DNA from: Bacteroidota bacterium
GTDB lineage: Bacteria > Bacteroidota > Bacteroidia > Flavobacteriales > Flavobacteriaceae
Direction of reading: 5' to 3'
Assembly: GCA_023386585.1 (NCBI GenBank)
Contig: JAEWJM010000007.1
Span: 1 to 64,000, forward strand
Length of the DNA stretch: 64,000 nucleotides
Position numbers and translations under genes: made by a program. This document shows, piece after piece, positions 35,108 to 43,363 of this stretch (within the stretch, counting starts at the first letter, position 1; every line of letters begins with the position of its first letter). The notes beneath the pieces are model-generated. The model did not search any database and had not been told where the DNA came from. It saw only the letters and a program-made list of their open reading frames with translations.

Positions 35108-36436
35108 TTAGTTTTGTGCTTTGTCTTTTGCAGGAATATAGTCCAGGATCAGCCTTTGGTTTGGATTAAGATATTTTTTTGCGACGTCGCGGATTTCTTC
35201 ACGGGTAACTGAACGATACATCTCGATCTCGGTGTTGATCAGGTTTACGTCGCCGTAAAGAAGATAGAAAGAAGCGAGGTTTTCGGCGATCCCTTCAATT
35301 GTGGAGTTGCTGTTCACGTAGCTGTTATCGTATTTGTTTTTCAGCTTCTGAAGGTCTTTTTCAGAAATGAGCTCAGTTTGCAGTTTTACAATTTCCTCAT
35401 CCATCTCCTTCAGGATATCGGAAGTTTTTGTTGCGCCCTGAGGCATTCCGTACAAAATATACAATCCGTAATCTTCCTGGCTGTAGCTGAAGGCACCAAT
35501 GTTGAGTGCCATTTTTTTGTCGTCTACGATCTTTTTGTATAGGCGTGAGCTTTTTCCGTCAGACAGAAGTGTAGAAATCATGTCGAGAACCCGGGCATCG
35601 CGCGTTTTCATCGATGGCGTGCGATAAGAAGCGACGATCATCGGAATCTGGATGTTCGGATCCTGGTACGTAGCGTTGATCGTTTGTGTGATCGGGTCTT
35701 CAACAAATGTATTGCGTTTGATGTCGGCGCCACGTGGAATCGATCCGAAATATTTCTGAACCCATTCTTTTACTTTGGGGATATTGTTCAGGTCGCCCGC
35801 AACGATAAGCACGGCATTGTTGGGGACGTAGAATTTTTTGTTGAATGCCTGAAATTCTTCAAGTTTTGCGGCATCAAGATGTTCCATCGAACCGATTGTT
35901 GCCCAACGGTAAGGGTGTTTGGTAAACATGTTGCGCTTCACTTCTGCAAGCAGGTTTCCGTAAGGCTGGTTGTCAACGCGAAGCCTTTTTTCTTCCTTGA
36001 CGACTTCATTCTGTGTATCAACACCGATCTGGTTGATAACAGGATGCATCAGTCGTTCCGACTCCATCCAAAGGCCAAGTTCGGTATTGTTTGAAGGGAA
36101 AACTTCAAAATAATACGTACGGTCGTCGGTCGTGTTGGCGTTGTTGGTACCTCCGTTTGACGTTACTATTTTAAACCATTCGCCCCGCTTGATGTTTTCG
36201 GTTCCTTCAAAAAGCAGGTGCTCAAAGAAATGCGCGAAGCCGGTACGGTCTGGATTTTCGTCTTTTGCCCCGACGTGGTACATGACCGAGGTGATTACAA
36301 CCGGCGCTGACGGATCGTTGTGCAGTATCACGTGCATTCCGTTGTCGAGATTGTACTCTTCAAAAGCTACTTTCTGAGCTGAAGCTGTTGCTCCCAGTGT
36401 AAGCGCAGCACTTAAAGCCATTAGTGATTTTTTCAT
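35108..36436 (-). CDS. M16 family zinc peptidase, catalytic subunit
   Basis: A 442-residue insulinase-family protease with signal peptide (MKKSLMALSAALTLGATASA). The inverted zinc motif HFFEH is intact within GFAHFFEHLLFEGT, and the downstream Glu is in NEVVKEEKRL. It likely cleaves peptides in the periplasm together with the inactive partner encoded one base downstream. A candidate promoter box lies 58 bp upstream. Confidence 0.94.
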   Translation of the reverse strand: MKKSLMALSAALTLGATASAQKVAFEEYNLDNGMHVILHNDPSAPVVITSVMYHVGAKDENPDRTGFAHFFEHLLFEGTENIKRGEWFKIVTSNGGTNNANTTDDRTYYFEVFPSNNTELGLWMESERLMHPVINQIGVDTQNEVVKEEKRLRVDNQPYGNLLAEVKRNMFTKHPYRWATIGSMEHLDAAKLEEFQAFNKKFYVPNNAVLIVAGDLNNIPKVKEWVQKYFGSIPRGADIKRNTFVEDPITQTINATYQDPNIQIPMIVASYRTPSMKTRDARVLDMISTLLSDGKSSRLYKKIVDDKKMALNIGAFSYSQEDYGLYILYGMPQGATKTSDILKEMDEEIVKLQTELISEKDLQKLKNKYDNSYVNSNSTIEGIAENLASFYLLYGDVNLINTEIEMYRSVTREEIRDVAKKYLNPNQRLILDYIPAKDKAQN

Positions 36437-36494
36437 AAAGATTAATAATTTTTGAAATTTCGTATAGGTAGTGCACGTTTGGACTTTGTTACGC

Positions 36495-36502
36495 CAAATG
36501 TA
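36495..36502 (-). promoter_or_regulatory. TAnnTTTG -7 box for the M16 operon
   Basis: TACATTTG on the minus strand, with a 58 bp leader. No clear -33. Confidence 0.45.
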
Positions 36503-36549
36503 ATTTTTTTTGGGGAAAGGAAGGCGATGTGGGTTGAAAGTTTCGGTTT

Positions 36550-36580
36550 AAGCTATCAGCTATCGGCTATCAGCTGTCAG
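36550..36580. repeat. Degenerate short-word repeat (AGCTATC type)
   Basis: Four units of AGCTATC / GGCTATC / AGCTGTC in a row, leading into the 88 bp tandem repeat. Confidence 0.65.
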
Positions 36581-36857
36581 CCCAAAGCTTGGCAAGTTTA
36601 CAGTTTACAGTTCACAGTTTGTTCGGATGTTAAATTCAGAGTGCAAGGCCTAAAGCGCATAGCTCACAGCCCAAAGCTTGGTAAGTTTACTGTTTACGGT
36701 TCACAGTTTTTCCGAGGTTAGATTCAGAGTGCAATGCCCAAAGCGCATAGCTCACAGTCCAAAGCTTGGTAAGTTTACAGTTTACGGTTCACAGTTTTTC
36801 CGAGGTTAGATTCAGAGTGCAAGGCCAAAAGCGCATAGCTCACAGCCCAAAGCCCAA
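36581..36857. repeat. Tandem repeat, about 88 bp, three full units plus a part
   Basis: Units start at 36581, 36670, 36758 and 36846. Each begins CCAAAGCTTGG and continues AAGTTTAC, GTTCACAGTTT, GATTCAGAGTGCAA, AAGCGCATAGCTCACAG. Units are nearly identical with few substitutions. Non-coding; between the M16 genes and rplU. Confidence 0.9.
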
Positions 36858-36877
36858 AGCTCATAGCCCAATGCTCA

Positions 36878-36957
36878 TAGCCCCGATGGAAGCGGCATCC
36901 TTTTTAGCGAAATGAAATGGCGATAAAAAGATATAGCGTACAGCGGGAAAAAGCTTC
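36878..36957 (+). repeat. Dispersed bulged-hairpin repeat, copy 6
   Basis: TAGCCCCGATGGAAGCGG, CATCC, stem TTTTTA...TAAAAA, then GATATAGCGTACAGCGGG and AAAGCTTC. Close to the family consensus. It directly follows the 88 bp tandem repeat and ends 31 bp before the rplU promoter. Confidence 0.9.
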
Positions 36958-36988
36958 AAAAAATAATTGTCAAATTTGCAACAAGGGG

Positions 36989-37018
36989 TTGCGCGAGTGT
37001 GAATTAATTGTATATTTG
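36989..37018 (+). promoter_or_regulatory. Promoter of rplU-rpmA
   Basis: TTG (36989) and TATATTTG (37011-37018) with 19 bp between them; 30 bp leader to the ATG. Confidence 0.65.
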
Positions 37019-37048
37019 CAGCCATTTTATAAACAAAAACAGTTGGTT

Positions 37049-37411
37049 ATGTATGCAATCGTAGAGATAGCAGGGCAACAATTTAAAGTAAGCAAAGACT
37101 TAAAGGTTTACGTTCATCGTCTTGAAGGGCAGGAGGGAGATGCAATTTCATTTGCAAAAGTCCTTATGCTTGACGACAACGGTTCAATCACTTTAGGCGC
37201 CCCGGCTATAGAAGGTGCTTCGGTAGAAGCCAAGGTGCTTCAGCATCTGAAAGGAGACAAAGTAATCGTTTTCAAGAAAAAACGCAGAAAAGGTTTCAAG
37301 AAAAAGAACGGACACCGTCAGTACCTGACGCAAATCCAGATCTCAGGAATCACGCTTCCCGGAGCCGCTAAAAAGTCGGCAAAGAAAGCAGAAGCAACCA
37401 CTGAAGAATAA
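37049..37411 (+). CDS. rplU: 50S ribosomal protein L21
   Basis: A 120-residue protein that binds 23S rRNA next to L20. Family start MYAIVEIAGQQFKV and the core VIVFKKKRRKGFKKKNGHRQ are clear. The C-terminal tail after the core is Lys/Ala-rich. The ATG at 37049 is chosen because it matches the universal start; the longer frame to 36917 runs through a repeat. rpmA follows at 23 bp. Confidence 0.97.
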   Translation: MYAIVEIAGQQFKVSKDLKVYVHRLEGQEGDAISFAKVLMLDDNGSITLGAPAIEGASVEAKVLQHLKGDKVIVFKKKRRKGFKKKNGHRQYLTQIQISGITLPGAAKKSAKKAEATTEE

Positions 37412-37434
37412 TTAACACTTAAAACTAATACGTC

Positions 37435-37707
37435 ATGGCTCATAAGAAAGGTGTCGGTAGTTCCAAGAACGGACGCGAATCAGAATCGAAACGCTTAGGT
37501 GTTAAGATTTACGGCGGACAAGCTGCAATTGCAGGGAACATAATCGTGAGGCAAAGAGGTTCAAAACACAATCCAGGCAACAACGTTTACATCAGCAAAG
37601 ATCACACTTTGCATGCAAAAGTTGACGGGATCGTGAAGTTCCAGAAGAAAGGTGACAACAAATCGTATGTTTCCATCCTTCCATTTGCACAAGAAGCAGA
37701 AGCATAA
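37435..37707 (+). CDS. rpmA: 50S ribosomal protein L27
   Basis: A 90-residue protein reaching the peptidyl transferase centre. It starts MAHKKGVGSSKNGRESESKR, with IIVRQRGSKHNPGNNV following. There is no cleavable N-terminal leader before AHKKG, unlike in Firmicutes. In operon with rplU. Confidence 0.97.
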   Translation: MAHKKGVGSSKNGRESESKRLGVKIYGGQAAIAGNIIVRQRGSKHNPGNNVYISKDHTLHAKVDGIVKFQKKGDNKSYVSILPFAQEAEA

Positions 37708-37721
37708 TTTGTTTCATATAT

Positions 37722-37755
37722 AAAAAAACCCGCCTCGAAACAAGCGGGTTTTTTT
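37722..37755. terminator. Terminator after rpmA, likely bidirectional
   Basis: AAACCCGC / GCGGGTTT stem flanked by an A run and a T run, between convergent genes. Confidence 0.88.
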
Positions 37756-37763
37756 ATGCCCAA

Positions 37764-38153
37764 TTATTTGTGGTCATGGTCCTTGCTGAAGGTGCTGTCG
37801 ATCTTGTCGCCCGCACGCTCAAGCACCGCGCCGGTTTTTTGTGCGCCTTCCTTAACGCCTTCCTTCGTTTTTTCCCAAATTTCCTTTGCTTTGTCGGCTG
37901 TCTTGCGCGCAACCTCTTCGGCTTTGGTGTCGCCGCGGTCATGAGCTTCCTTAACCCTTATCTCGGCTTCACGGTAATCGTCTTCCGCTTTACGTAGACG
38001 GATGTCATAATCGGTTTCTGTGGTCGTGGTTACCGTAGTCGTGGTAGTTGTGCCGTCACTGTTGACTTTGGTCGTCTCGGTGGTCACTTTTTCTTTTTTG
38101 CAGGCGCAAAGAATTAACAATAAAAGCAGCAGCGTTAGGTTGAACGTTTTCAT
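37764..38153 (-). CDS. Small lipoprotein, Thr-rich then charged helical
   Basis: A 129-residue lipoprotein (lipobox LILCAC, Cys18). A segment of Thr-rich sequence (about residues 25-47) is followed by a charged amphipathic helix region with repeats such as KAEDDYREAEIRVKEA and KAKEIWEKTKEGVKEG, like LEA/apolipoprotein-type helices. It is a paralogue of the next gene, with similar order of parts. Function unknown; perhaps an envelope stress protein. Confidence 0.72.
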   Translation of the reverse strand: MKTFNLTLLLLLLILCACKKEKVTTETTKVNSDGTTTTTTVTTTTETDYDIRLRKAEDDYREAEIRVKEAHDRGDTKAEEVARKTADKAKEIWEKTKEGVKEGAQKTGAVLERAGDKIDSTFSKDHDHK

Positions 38154-38308
38154 TTTTTGAAATTTTGTTAGCTAAAGTTAAGAAAAAGAATTTCAAGACG
38201 AAAGCTGAAAGTCAGAAGCCAATATTTTCAACCGATTTTCAGGCGTCGAAGACTTGAATTTTTCCTCATCATATAATCAAAATATTTCGCATGCTGTTCC
38301 TAAACAAG

Positions 38309-38331
38309 AAAAAACCCGCTCGCGGCGGGTT
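38309..38331 (-). terminator. Terminator of the second small lipoprotein
   Basis: AACCCGC / GCGGGTT around TCGCG; the minus strand continues into a T run. Confidence 0.8.
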
Positions 38332-38335
38332 AAAT

Positions 38336-38698
38336 TCAATCAGCTTTCATTTTTTCCAATGTGCGGTTATAAGCTTCCTTAGTGTCTTGTCCGGCTTCCT
38401 TCATTGAAGCTTTTGTCTTATCCCACGCTTCCTTTGCTTCCCTTGACGCATCGCGCGCAGCTTGCTCGGCTTTCGAGTCGCCTCTTTCGGCTGCAGCATC
38501 TGCATCGCGCTCCGCTTCCTGATAGCGCCTTTCAGCGTCGTTCAGATCGGCGTCGTAGTCAACGTCGGTCTCGGTTGTCGTAGTAACCGTACCGTCAGCG
38601 TTCATTTCGGTTTCAGTTTCCCTGGTGGTTTCTTTTTTACAGGATGTCGTAAAAATCATCCCGCAAACAGCCAATGTCAGTGCTACTTTTCTCATCAT
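38336..38698 (-). CDS. Small lipoprotein, paralogue of the one at 37764
   Basis: A 120-residue lipoprotein (lipobox IFTTSC). It has the same plan as its neighbour: KKE after Cys, a Thr/Glu segment with NADGTVTTTTE, an acidic stretch DVDYDADLNDAE, and an amphipathic helix region (AERRYQEAERDADAAAERG, KEAWDKTKASMKEA). The ATG pair at 38695-38698 marks the start; the longer frame is not a signal peptide. Tandem duplication is likely. Confidence 0.72.
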   Translation of the reverse strand: MMRKVALTLAVCGMIFTTSCKKETTRETETEMNADGTVTTTTETDVDYDADLNDAERRYQEAERDADAAAERGDSKAEQAARDASREAKEAWDKTKASMKEAGQDTKEAYNRTLEKMKAD

Positions 38699-38800
38699 TT
38701 TAAGTTTTTGTTTCTCTAATTTAGCGATTTCAGCCCGGGGAAGCAATTAAAAAAGATATAAAACTGAGATTTTCAGTATATGCTGTGCAAGTTTTAGACA

Positions 38801-38824
38801 TAAAAAAACCCTCGGAAGAGGGTT
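38801..38824 (-). terminator. Terminator of ahcY
   Basis: AACCCTC / GAGGGTT around four bases; the minus strand ends in a T run. A TGTCAACTGTTAAC word lies beside it. Confidence 0.85.
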
Positions 38825-38854
38825 AATTTTCTGTCAACTGTTAACTTTACACTT

Positions 38855-40171
38855 CTAATACCTGTAATATTCAGGCTTGAACGGGCCTTGAACCTCGACA
38901 CCAATGTATGCTGCCTGGTCGGGACGCAATGTTTCCAATTCAACACCCAATTTTGAAAGGTGAAGAGCAGCTACTTTTTCGTCAAGATGCTTCGGAAGCA
39001 TGTAAACCTGGTTTTCGTATTTATCGGAGTTTTTCCAAAGCTCGATCTGCGCCAGCGTCTGGTTTGTAAATGAATTACTCATTACAAAGCTCGGATGCCC
39101 GGTCGCACAGCCCAGGTTCACCAAACGGCCTTCCGCCAGGATGATTATATCTTTTCCGTTAATCGTGTATTTGTCAACCTGCGGCTTGATCTCAATTTTC
39201 GTTGATCCATGGTTCTTGTTAAGCCACGCCATATCGATTTCGTTGTCAAAGTGTCCGATATTGCAAACCACGGTCTTGTCTTTCATTTTTTCGAAGTGGC
39301 TTCCCACAACGATATCTTTATTTCCGGTTGTTGTAATAATAATGTCGGCGTTACCGATAACAGTATCGAGTTTTTTCACTTCGTATCCGTCCATTGCCGC
39401 CTGAAGCGCACAGATCGGGTCGATCTCGGTCACCGTAACGATTGATCCCGCACCGCGGAAAGAAGCCGCAGTTCCTTTTCCAACGTCTCCGTATCCGCAA
39501 ACCACAACGCGTTTTCCTGCAAGCATCAGGTCGGTTGCCCGACGAATTGCATCTACAGCCGATTCCTTGCAGCCGTACTTGTTATCAAATTTCGATTTCG
39601 TAACCGAGTCGTTCACGTTGATAGCCGGCATTGGAAGCGTTCCGTTTTTCACACGTTCGTAAAGGCGGTGAACACCGGTTGTAGTTTCTTCCGACAATCC
39701 CTTGATGTCAGCCACAAGTTCAGGGTAACGGTCAAGTACCATATTGGTCAAATCGCCACCGTCGTCAAGGATCATGTTCAGCGGCTTGCGGTCTTCACCA
39801 AAGAACAGCGTCTGCTCGATGCACCAGTCAAACTCTTCCTCGTTAAGGCCTTTCCATGCATAAACCTGGATTCCGGCATCGGCAATCGCAGCGGCAGCAT
39901 GATCCTGAGTCGAGAAAATGTTGCATGAACTCCATGTAACTTCCGCACCAAGCGCTTTCAGGGTCTCGATAAGTACCGCAGTCTGGATCGTCATGTGAAG
40001 ACATCCGGCAATTCGGGCGCCTTTCAACGGCTGCTCGTCTTTATATTCACGGCGAAGCGCCATAAGTCCGGGCATTTCAGCCTCGGCAAGCTCAATCTCT
40101 TTTCGTCCCCAGGCTGCCAGGGAAATGTCCTTAACTTTGTAAGCCACGAATGGCATTGTCGTCGTATTCAT
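38855..40171 (-). CDS. ahcY: Adenosylhomocysteinase
   Basis: A 438-residue NAD-dependent enzyme that splits S-adenosylhomocysteine into adenosine and homocysteine, restoring methylation capacity. Marks: ARIAGCLHMTIQTAVLIETL, VTWSSCNIFSTQDHAAAAI, the NAD motif VVCGYGDVGKGTAASFRG, and the C-terminal FKPEYYRY. Length is normal. A TAAATTTG box lies 29 bp upstream of the ATG, and a repeat copy farther up. Confidence 0.97.
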   Translation of the reverse strand: MNTTTMPFVAYKVKDISLAAWGRKEIELAEAEMPGLMALRREYKDEQPLKGARIAGCLHMTIQTAVLIETLKALGAEVTWSSCNIFSTQDHAAAAIADAGIQVYAWKGLNEEEFDWCIEQTLFFGEDRKPLNMILDDGGDLTNMVLDRYPELVADIKGLSEETTTGVHRLYERVKNGTLPMPAINVNDSVTKSKFDNKYGCKESAVDAIRRATDLMLAGKRVVVCGYGDVGKGTAASFRGAGSIVTVTEIDPICALQAAMDGYEVKKLDTVIGNADIIITTTGNKDIVVGSHFEKMKDKTVVCNIGHFDNEIDMAWLNKNHGSTKIEIKPQVDKYTINGKDIIILAEGRLVNLGCATGHPSFVMSNSFTNQTLAQIELWKNSDKYENQVYMLPKHLDEKVAALHLSKLGVELETLRPDQAAYIGVEVQGPFKPEYYRY

Positions 40172-40199
40172 CAGTATATTTGTATTGATTTGATCGGTG

Positions 40200-40207
40200 C
40201 AAATTTA
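40200..40207 (-). promoter_or_regulatory. TAnnTTTG -7 box for ahcY
   Basis: TAAATTTG on the minus strand, 29 bp before the start codon. Confidence 0.5.
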
Positions 40208-40306
40208 GGGATTACTTTTTATTAAAAAGTGCAAAGCCAAATATTTATCGATTGCGCTTTCGGATGTAAGTTTTTGAAATGCAACCAAATGCTTCCATTC
40301 ATTTTC

Positions 40307-40404
40307 GGGAGCTTCTTCCTGCTGTCCGCTATATCTTTTGTAAAACCTCAAAGGTTTCAAAAACCTTTGAGGTTTAAAAAAGGATGCCGCTTCCATCAGG
40401 GCTA
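40307..40404 (-). repeat. Dispersed bulged-hairpin repeat, copy 7
   Basis: On the minus strand: TAGCCCTGATGGAAGCGG, CATCC, stem TTTT...AAAA, then GATATAGCGGACAGCAGG and AAGCTCCC. The loop has the same palindrome as copies 2 and 4 (40343-40375). It lies between the divergent ahcY and phosphopantetheinyl transferase genes. Confidence 0.92.
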
Positions 40405-40441
40405 TGGCTTCATCATCAATTCAACTTTTGAACATCATTAA

Positions 40442-41074
40442 ATGCCTTTATACCAAACAGTAGAAATAAACAACCGGGCCCAAATCCTTATCTGGAAGAT
40501 CTCCGAAGATCCGCCTGCAATGGAGTCGGCAGTTTCGCTCAATCCGAACAGCCTTTCGCGAATCGCCAACATGAAATCGCAACAGCACCGCCTCGGATTC
40601 ATGAGCGTGCGGCGGCTTTTGCAACACGCCGGCTATTCCGATTTTGACCTCATTTACGACCACACCGGAAAGCCGCACCTTACAGACGGCAGGCACATTT
40701 CGATTTCCCATTCACACGGATTTTCAGCAATAATCCTAAGCGACACCATCGCAGGAATCGACCTCGAGCTAAAACGTGATAAGATTATCCGGATCGCCGA
40801 TAAGTTTTGTGACTGTGAGTTTTCCTGGCTCGACAGCTCCAAAATCGAGGATTATGTTGCAAAGTTGACGATAATCTGGGGCGTTAAGGAAGCGATTTTC
40901 AAAATCCGGAATGAAGAAGGCATCAGCTTTAAAGACCATATCGAAGTGCAGCAATTTGACCTTAACAGCGGCGTCTGTACCGCGAAACTCAATTTTGGCG
41001 GCTCAACTATTACTTACGATTGCCATTTTATCGAGGTGGAAAATTATATTTTGGTTTACGCATTTCAGGATTAA
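40442..41074 (+). CDS. 4'-phosphopantetheinyl transferase superfamily protein (Sfp type)
   Basis: A 210-residue enzyme that moves the phosphopantetheine arm from CoA to carrier proteins. Motifs are ISISHSHGFSAII, GIDLELKRDKI with the metal Asp/Glu, and IWGVKEAIFK with the catalytic Glu-Lys. The Sfp-type length suggests a broad role, perhaps on the fatty-acid carrier or on secondary-metabolite carriers. Stands upstream of the T9SS repeat protein; the 41075-41307 gap holds nothing clear beyond a TACCTTCG near-match to a promoter box. Confidence 0.9.
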   Translation: MPLYQTVEINNRAQILIWKISEDPPAMESAVSLNPNSLSRIANMKSQQHRLGFMSVRRLLQHAGYSDFDLIYDHTGKPHLTDGRHISISHSHGFSAIILSDTIAGIDLELKRDKIIRIADKFCDCEFSWLDSSKIEDYVAKLTIIWGVKEAIFKIRNEEGISFKDHIEVQQFDLNSGVCTAKLNFGGSTITYDCHFIEVENYILVYAFQD

Positions 41075-41307
41075 TCGGCCAGGCAAACAATTACGAGCGC
41101 AACATACTTTTGATGCTCAAAACGGGGACGCCTGCTATTTTTCTTCAAATTCAGTTTTTTGCAACAGCTAATCGGTTTAAAAATGAACTGCATAATCAAT
41201 TTGTCCTGGCTTATTAATTTAGCAAAAACATTACCTTCGCGCCAATTTTACGGGTTTGAAAAACCTCAAATAAATCCATAAACATCTAAATCATTTTAAA
41301 ATCAACT

Positions 41308-43239
41308 ATGAAATTAAACATTACTCTTTCTTTAGCTTTGTGTTTTAGTTTTTGCAATTTATTTGCACAGGGCTTTGGAACTACTCCAACTACCTGGCCG
41401 ATTCCACAAGGCGGCCATTCGTATTCGACCATAAATTACGGGTATGACGCGCTTGCCGATTATACAACCGGCGGCACCCTTGGAGATCAGACCTGGAGCG
41501 TCATAGACATCAACGGTGACAACAAACCCGATTTGGTCGTTACGGCACAGTCGACCGAATTTACCCAATTTTCAAATCAGGCCATTGCCTTCGGAACCGG
41601 AGCCAACCGGTATTGGAAAGTTTATTTAAACAATGGTAGCGGATTCAGTTCTACTGCAACAAATTGGACCATTCCACAAGGTGGACATACTTATTCGACG
41701 ATCGATTATGGTTTTGATGCACTTTATGGTAATACGGGCGGCGGCGAGGTTGGCGATCAAAACTGGAGCGTGATGGATATGAATAACGATGGTAAGCCCG
41801 ATCTTGTGGTTACTGCGCAAACAGTCGAATTCGACACATTTTCAAACCAGGCCATTGCCTTCGGGACAGGGAGCAACCGCTACTGGAAGGTGTATTTTAA
41901 CACGGGAAGCGGATTCAATACAACCCCGACCACCTGGACCATTCCGCAAGGCGGACACACGTATTCAACTATTGATTACGGGTACGATGCCTTAGCCGAT
42001 TCGGCTGGAGCAACCGTTGGCGACCAGACCTGGAGTGTCCTGGACATGAACGCCGATGGCAAGCCGGACTTGGTGGTCACTGCACAAACACAAGAGTTTC
42101 AAACATTTTCAAACCAGGCACTTGCTTTTGGTACAGGAACCAACCGCTATTGGAAAGTATACCTTAACAACGGCACCGGATTCAGCACCACCGCAACCAA
42201 TTGGCCGATCCCACAAGGCGGGCACAGCTATTCGACAATCCAATATGGCTACGACGCGCTTGCCGACATCACATCGGGTGGGACCATTGGTGACCAAACC
42301 TGGAGCGTTCTGGACATGAACAATGACAACAGGCCTGATCTGGTGGTTGCCGCCGAGGTGAAGGCAGTTGCCGGCTTTTCAAATCAGTCGACGGCATTCG
42401 GTGCTGCAAATGCTCACTATTGGAAAGTGTACCTGAACAATGGCAATGGCTTCAGTTCGACGTCGACCAATTGGCCGATCCCACAGGGCGGCGAAGTGTA
42501 CTCCACAATCGATTATGGCTTTAACGCACTTGCTGCTTCCACAACAGGCGGTGACGTCGGAAATCAAAGCTGGAGCATAATCGATATGAATAGCGACAAC
42601 AGGCCCGATCTGGTTGTAACTGCAGAATCGAAAGAATTTACCCAATTTTCTAACCAGGCAACGGCGTTCGGGCCGGCGAATGCAAAGTATTGGAAAGTTT
42701 ACCTAAACAACGGTAACGGATTCAATGCGACTGCGGCCAATTGGCAACTTCCGCAGGGTGGCGAGGTATATTCTACCATCGATTACGGTTACAACGCTCT
42801 TGCGGGGTATAGTGGTGGAGGCGATGTGGGTGACCAGACCTGGAGTGTTCTCGACATGAACAACGACAATAAACCGGATTTGGTAGTGACTGCCCAAACA
42901 ATAGAATTTGCCGAATTTTCAAACCAGGCCATCGCCTTTGGAACGGGTAGTAATCGGTATTGGAAGGTGTTTTTCAATTCGGGCCTTTTGGAAACAGCAG
43001 ATTTTGCTTCAGTTGATGGCCAAATGGCGGTATATCCAAATCCATCGGCCGGCATATTCCATGTTGAAGCGCCACTCGGCACCGGACAGATGAACCTGAA
43101 TGTGTATGATCTGTCAGGAAGGTCTATGTTGCAAGTTCAGGGTAATACCGTGGATCTTTCTTCATTTCCACAGGGAATCTATCTTTTAAATGTGCGGCTC
43201 GGAGACCAATCCTACACAACGAAACTGATCAGAAGATAA
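41308..43239 (+). CDS. Secreted six-repeat FG-GAP/VCBS-like protein with T9SS type A sorting domain
   Basis: A 643-residue secreted protein. Signal peptide MKLNITLSLALCFSFCNLFA. Six repeats of about 88-90 residues run from residue 30 to 560, each opening with W-[PTQ]-[IL]-PQGG and carrying D[MI]NxDxxPDLVV, a calcium-loop pattern as in FG-GAP/VCBS propeller blades, then FSNQ-x-x-AFG and YWKVY. The end is a sorting domain (VYPNPSAGIFHVE ... TTKLIRR). Probably a surface adhesin or scaffold. Followed by a terminator. Confidence 0.9.
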   Translation: MKLNITLSLALCFSFCNLFAQGFGTTPTTWPIPQGGHSYSTINYGYDALADYTTGGTLGDQTWSVIDINGDNKPDLVVTAQSTEFTQFSNQAIAFGTGANRYWKVYLNNGSGFSSTATNWTIPQGGHTYSTIDYGFDALYGNTGGGEVGDQNWSVMDMNNDGKPDLVVTAQTVEFDTFSNQAIAFGTGSNRYWKVYFNTGSGFNTTPTTWTIPQGGHTYSTIDYGYDALADSAGATVGDQTWSVLDMNADGKPDLVVTAQTQEFQTFSNQALAFGTGTNRYWKVYLNNGTGFSTTATNWPIPQGGHSYSTIQYGYDALADITSGGTIGDQTWSVLDMNNDNRPDLVVAAEVKAVAGFSNQSTAFGAANAHYWKVYLNNGNGFSSTSTNWPIPQGGEVYSTIDYGFNALAASTTGGDVGNQSWSIIDMNSDNRPDLVVTAESKEFTQFSNQATAFGPANAKYWKVYLNNGNGFNATAANWQLPQGGEVYSTIDYGYNALAGYSGGGDVGDQTWSVLDMNNDNKPDLVVTAQTIEFAEFSNQAIAFGTGSNRYWKVFFNSGLLETADFASVDGQMAVYPNPSAGIFHVEAPLGTGQMNLNVYDLSGRSMLQVQGNTVDLSSFPQGIYLLNVRLGDQSYTTKLIRR

Positions 43240-43263
43240 ACCCAACAGACTAGTTAAAAATTT

Positions 43264-43297
43264 AATCCCGAATCAAAACCGTTCGGGATTTTCTTTT
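43264..43297 (+). terminator. Terminator of the T9SS repeat protein
   Basis: AATCCCGAA / TTCGGGATT stem followed by TTCTTTT. Confidence 0.85.
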
Positions 43298-43363
43298 ATT
43301 GATTTCGGCCCTCAAGGTCTGCCCAAATCTTTACCGTATATTGCCATCCCATTAGCCTCAGGA

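Noticed and set aside
36581..36857. 88 bp tandem repeat as a CRISPR array
   Set aside because: The units are continuous, with no alternating unique spacers and no cas genes.
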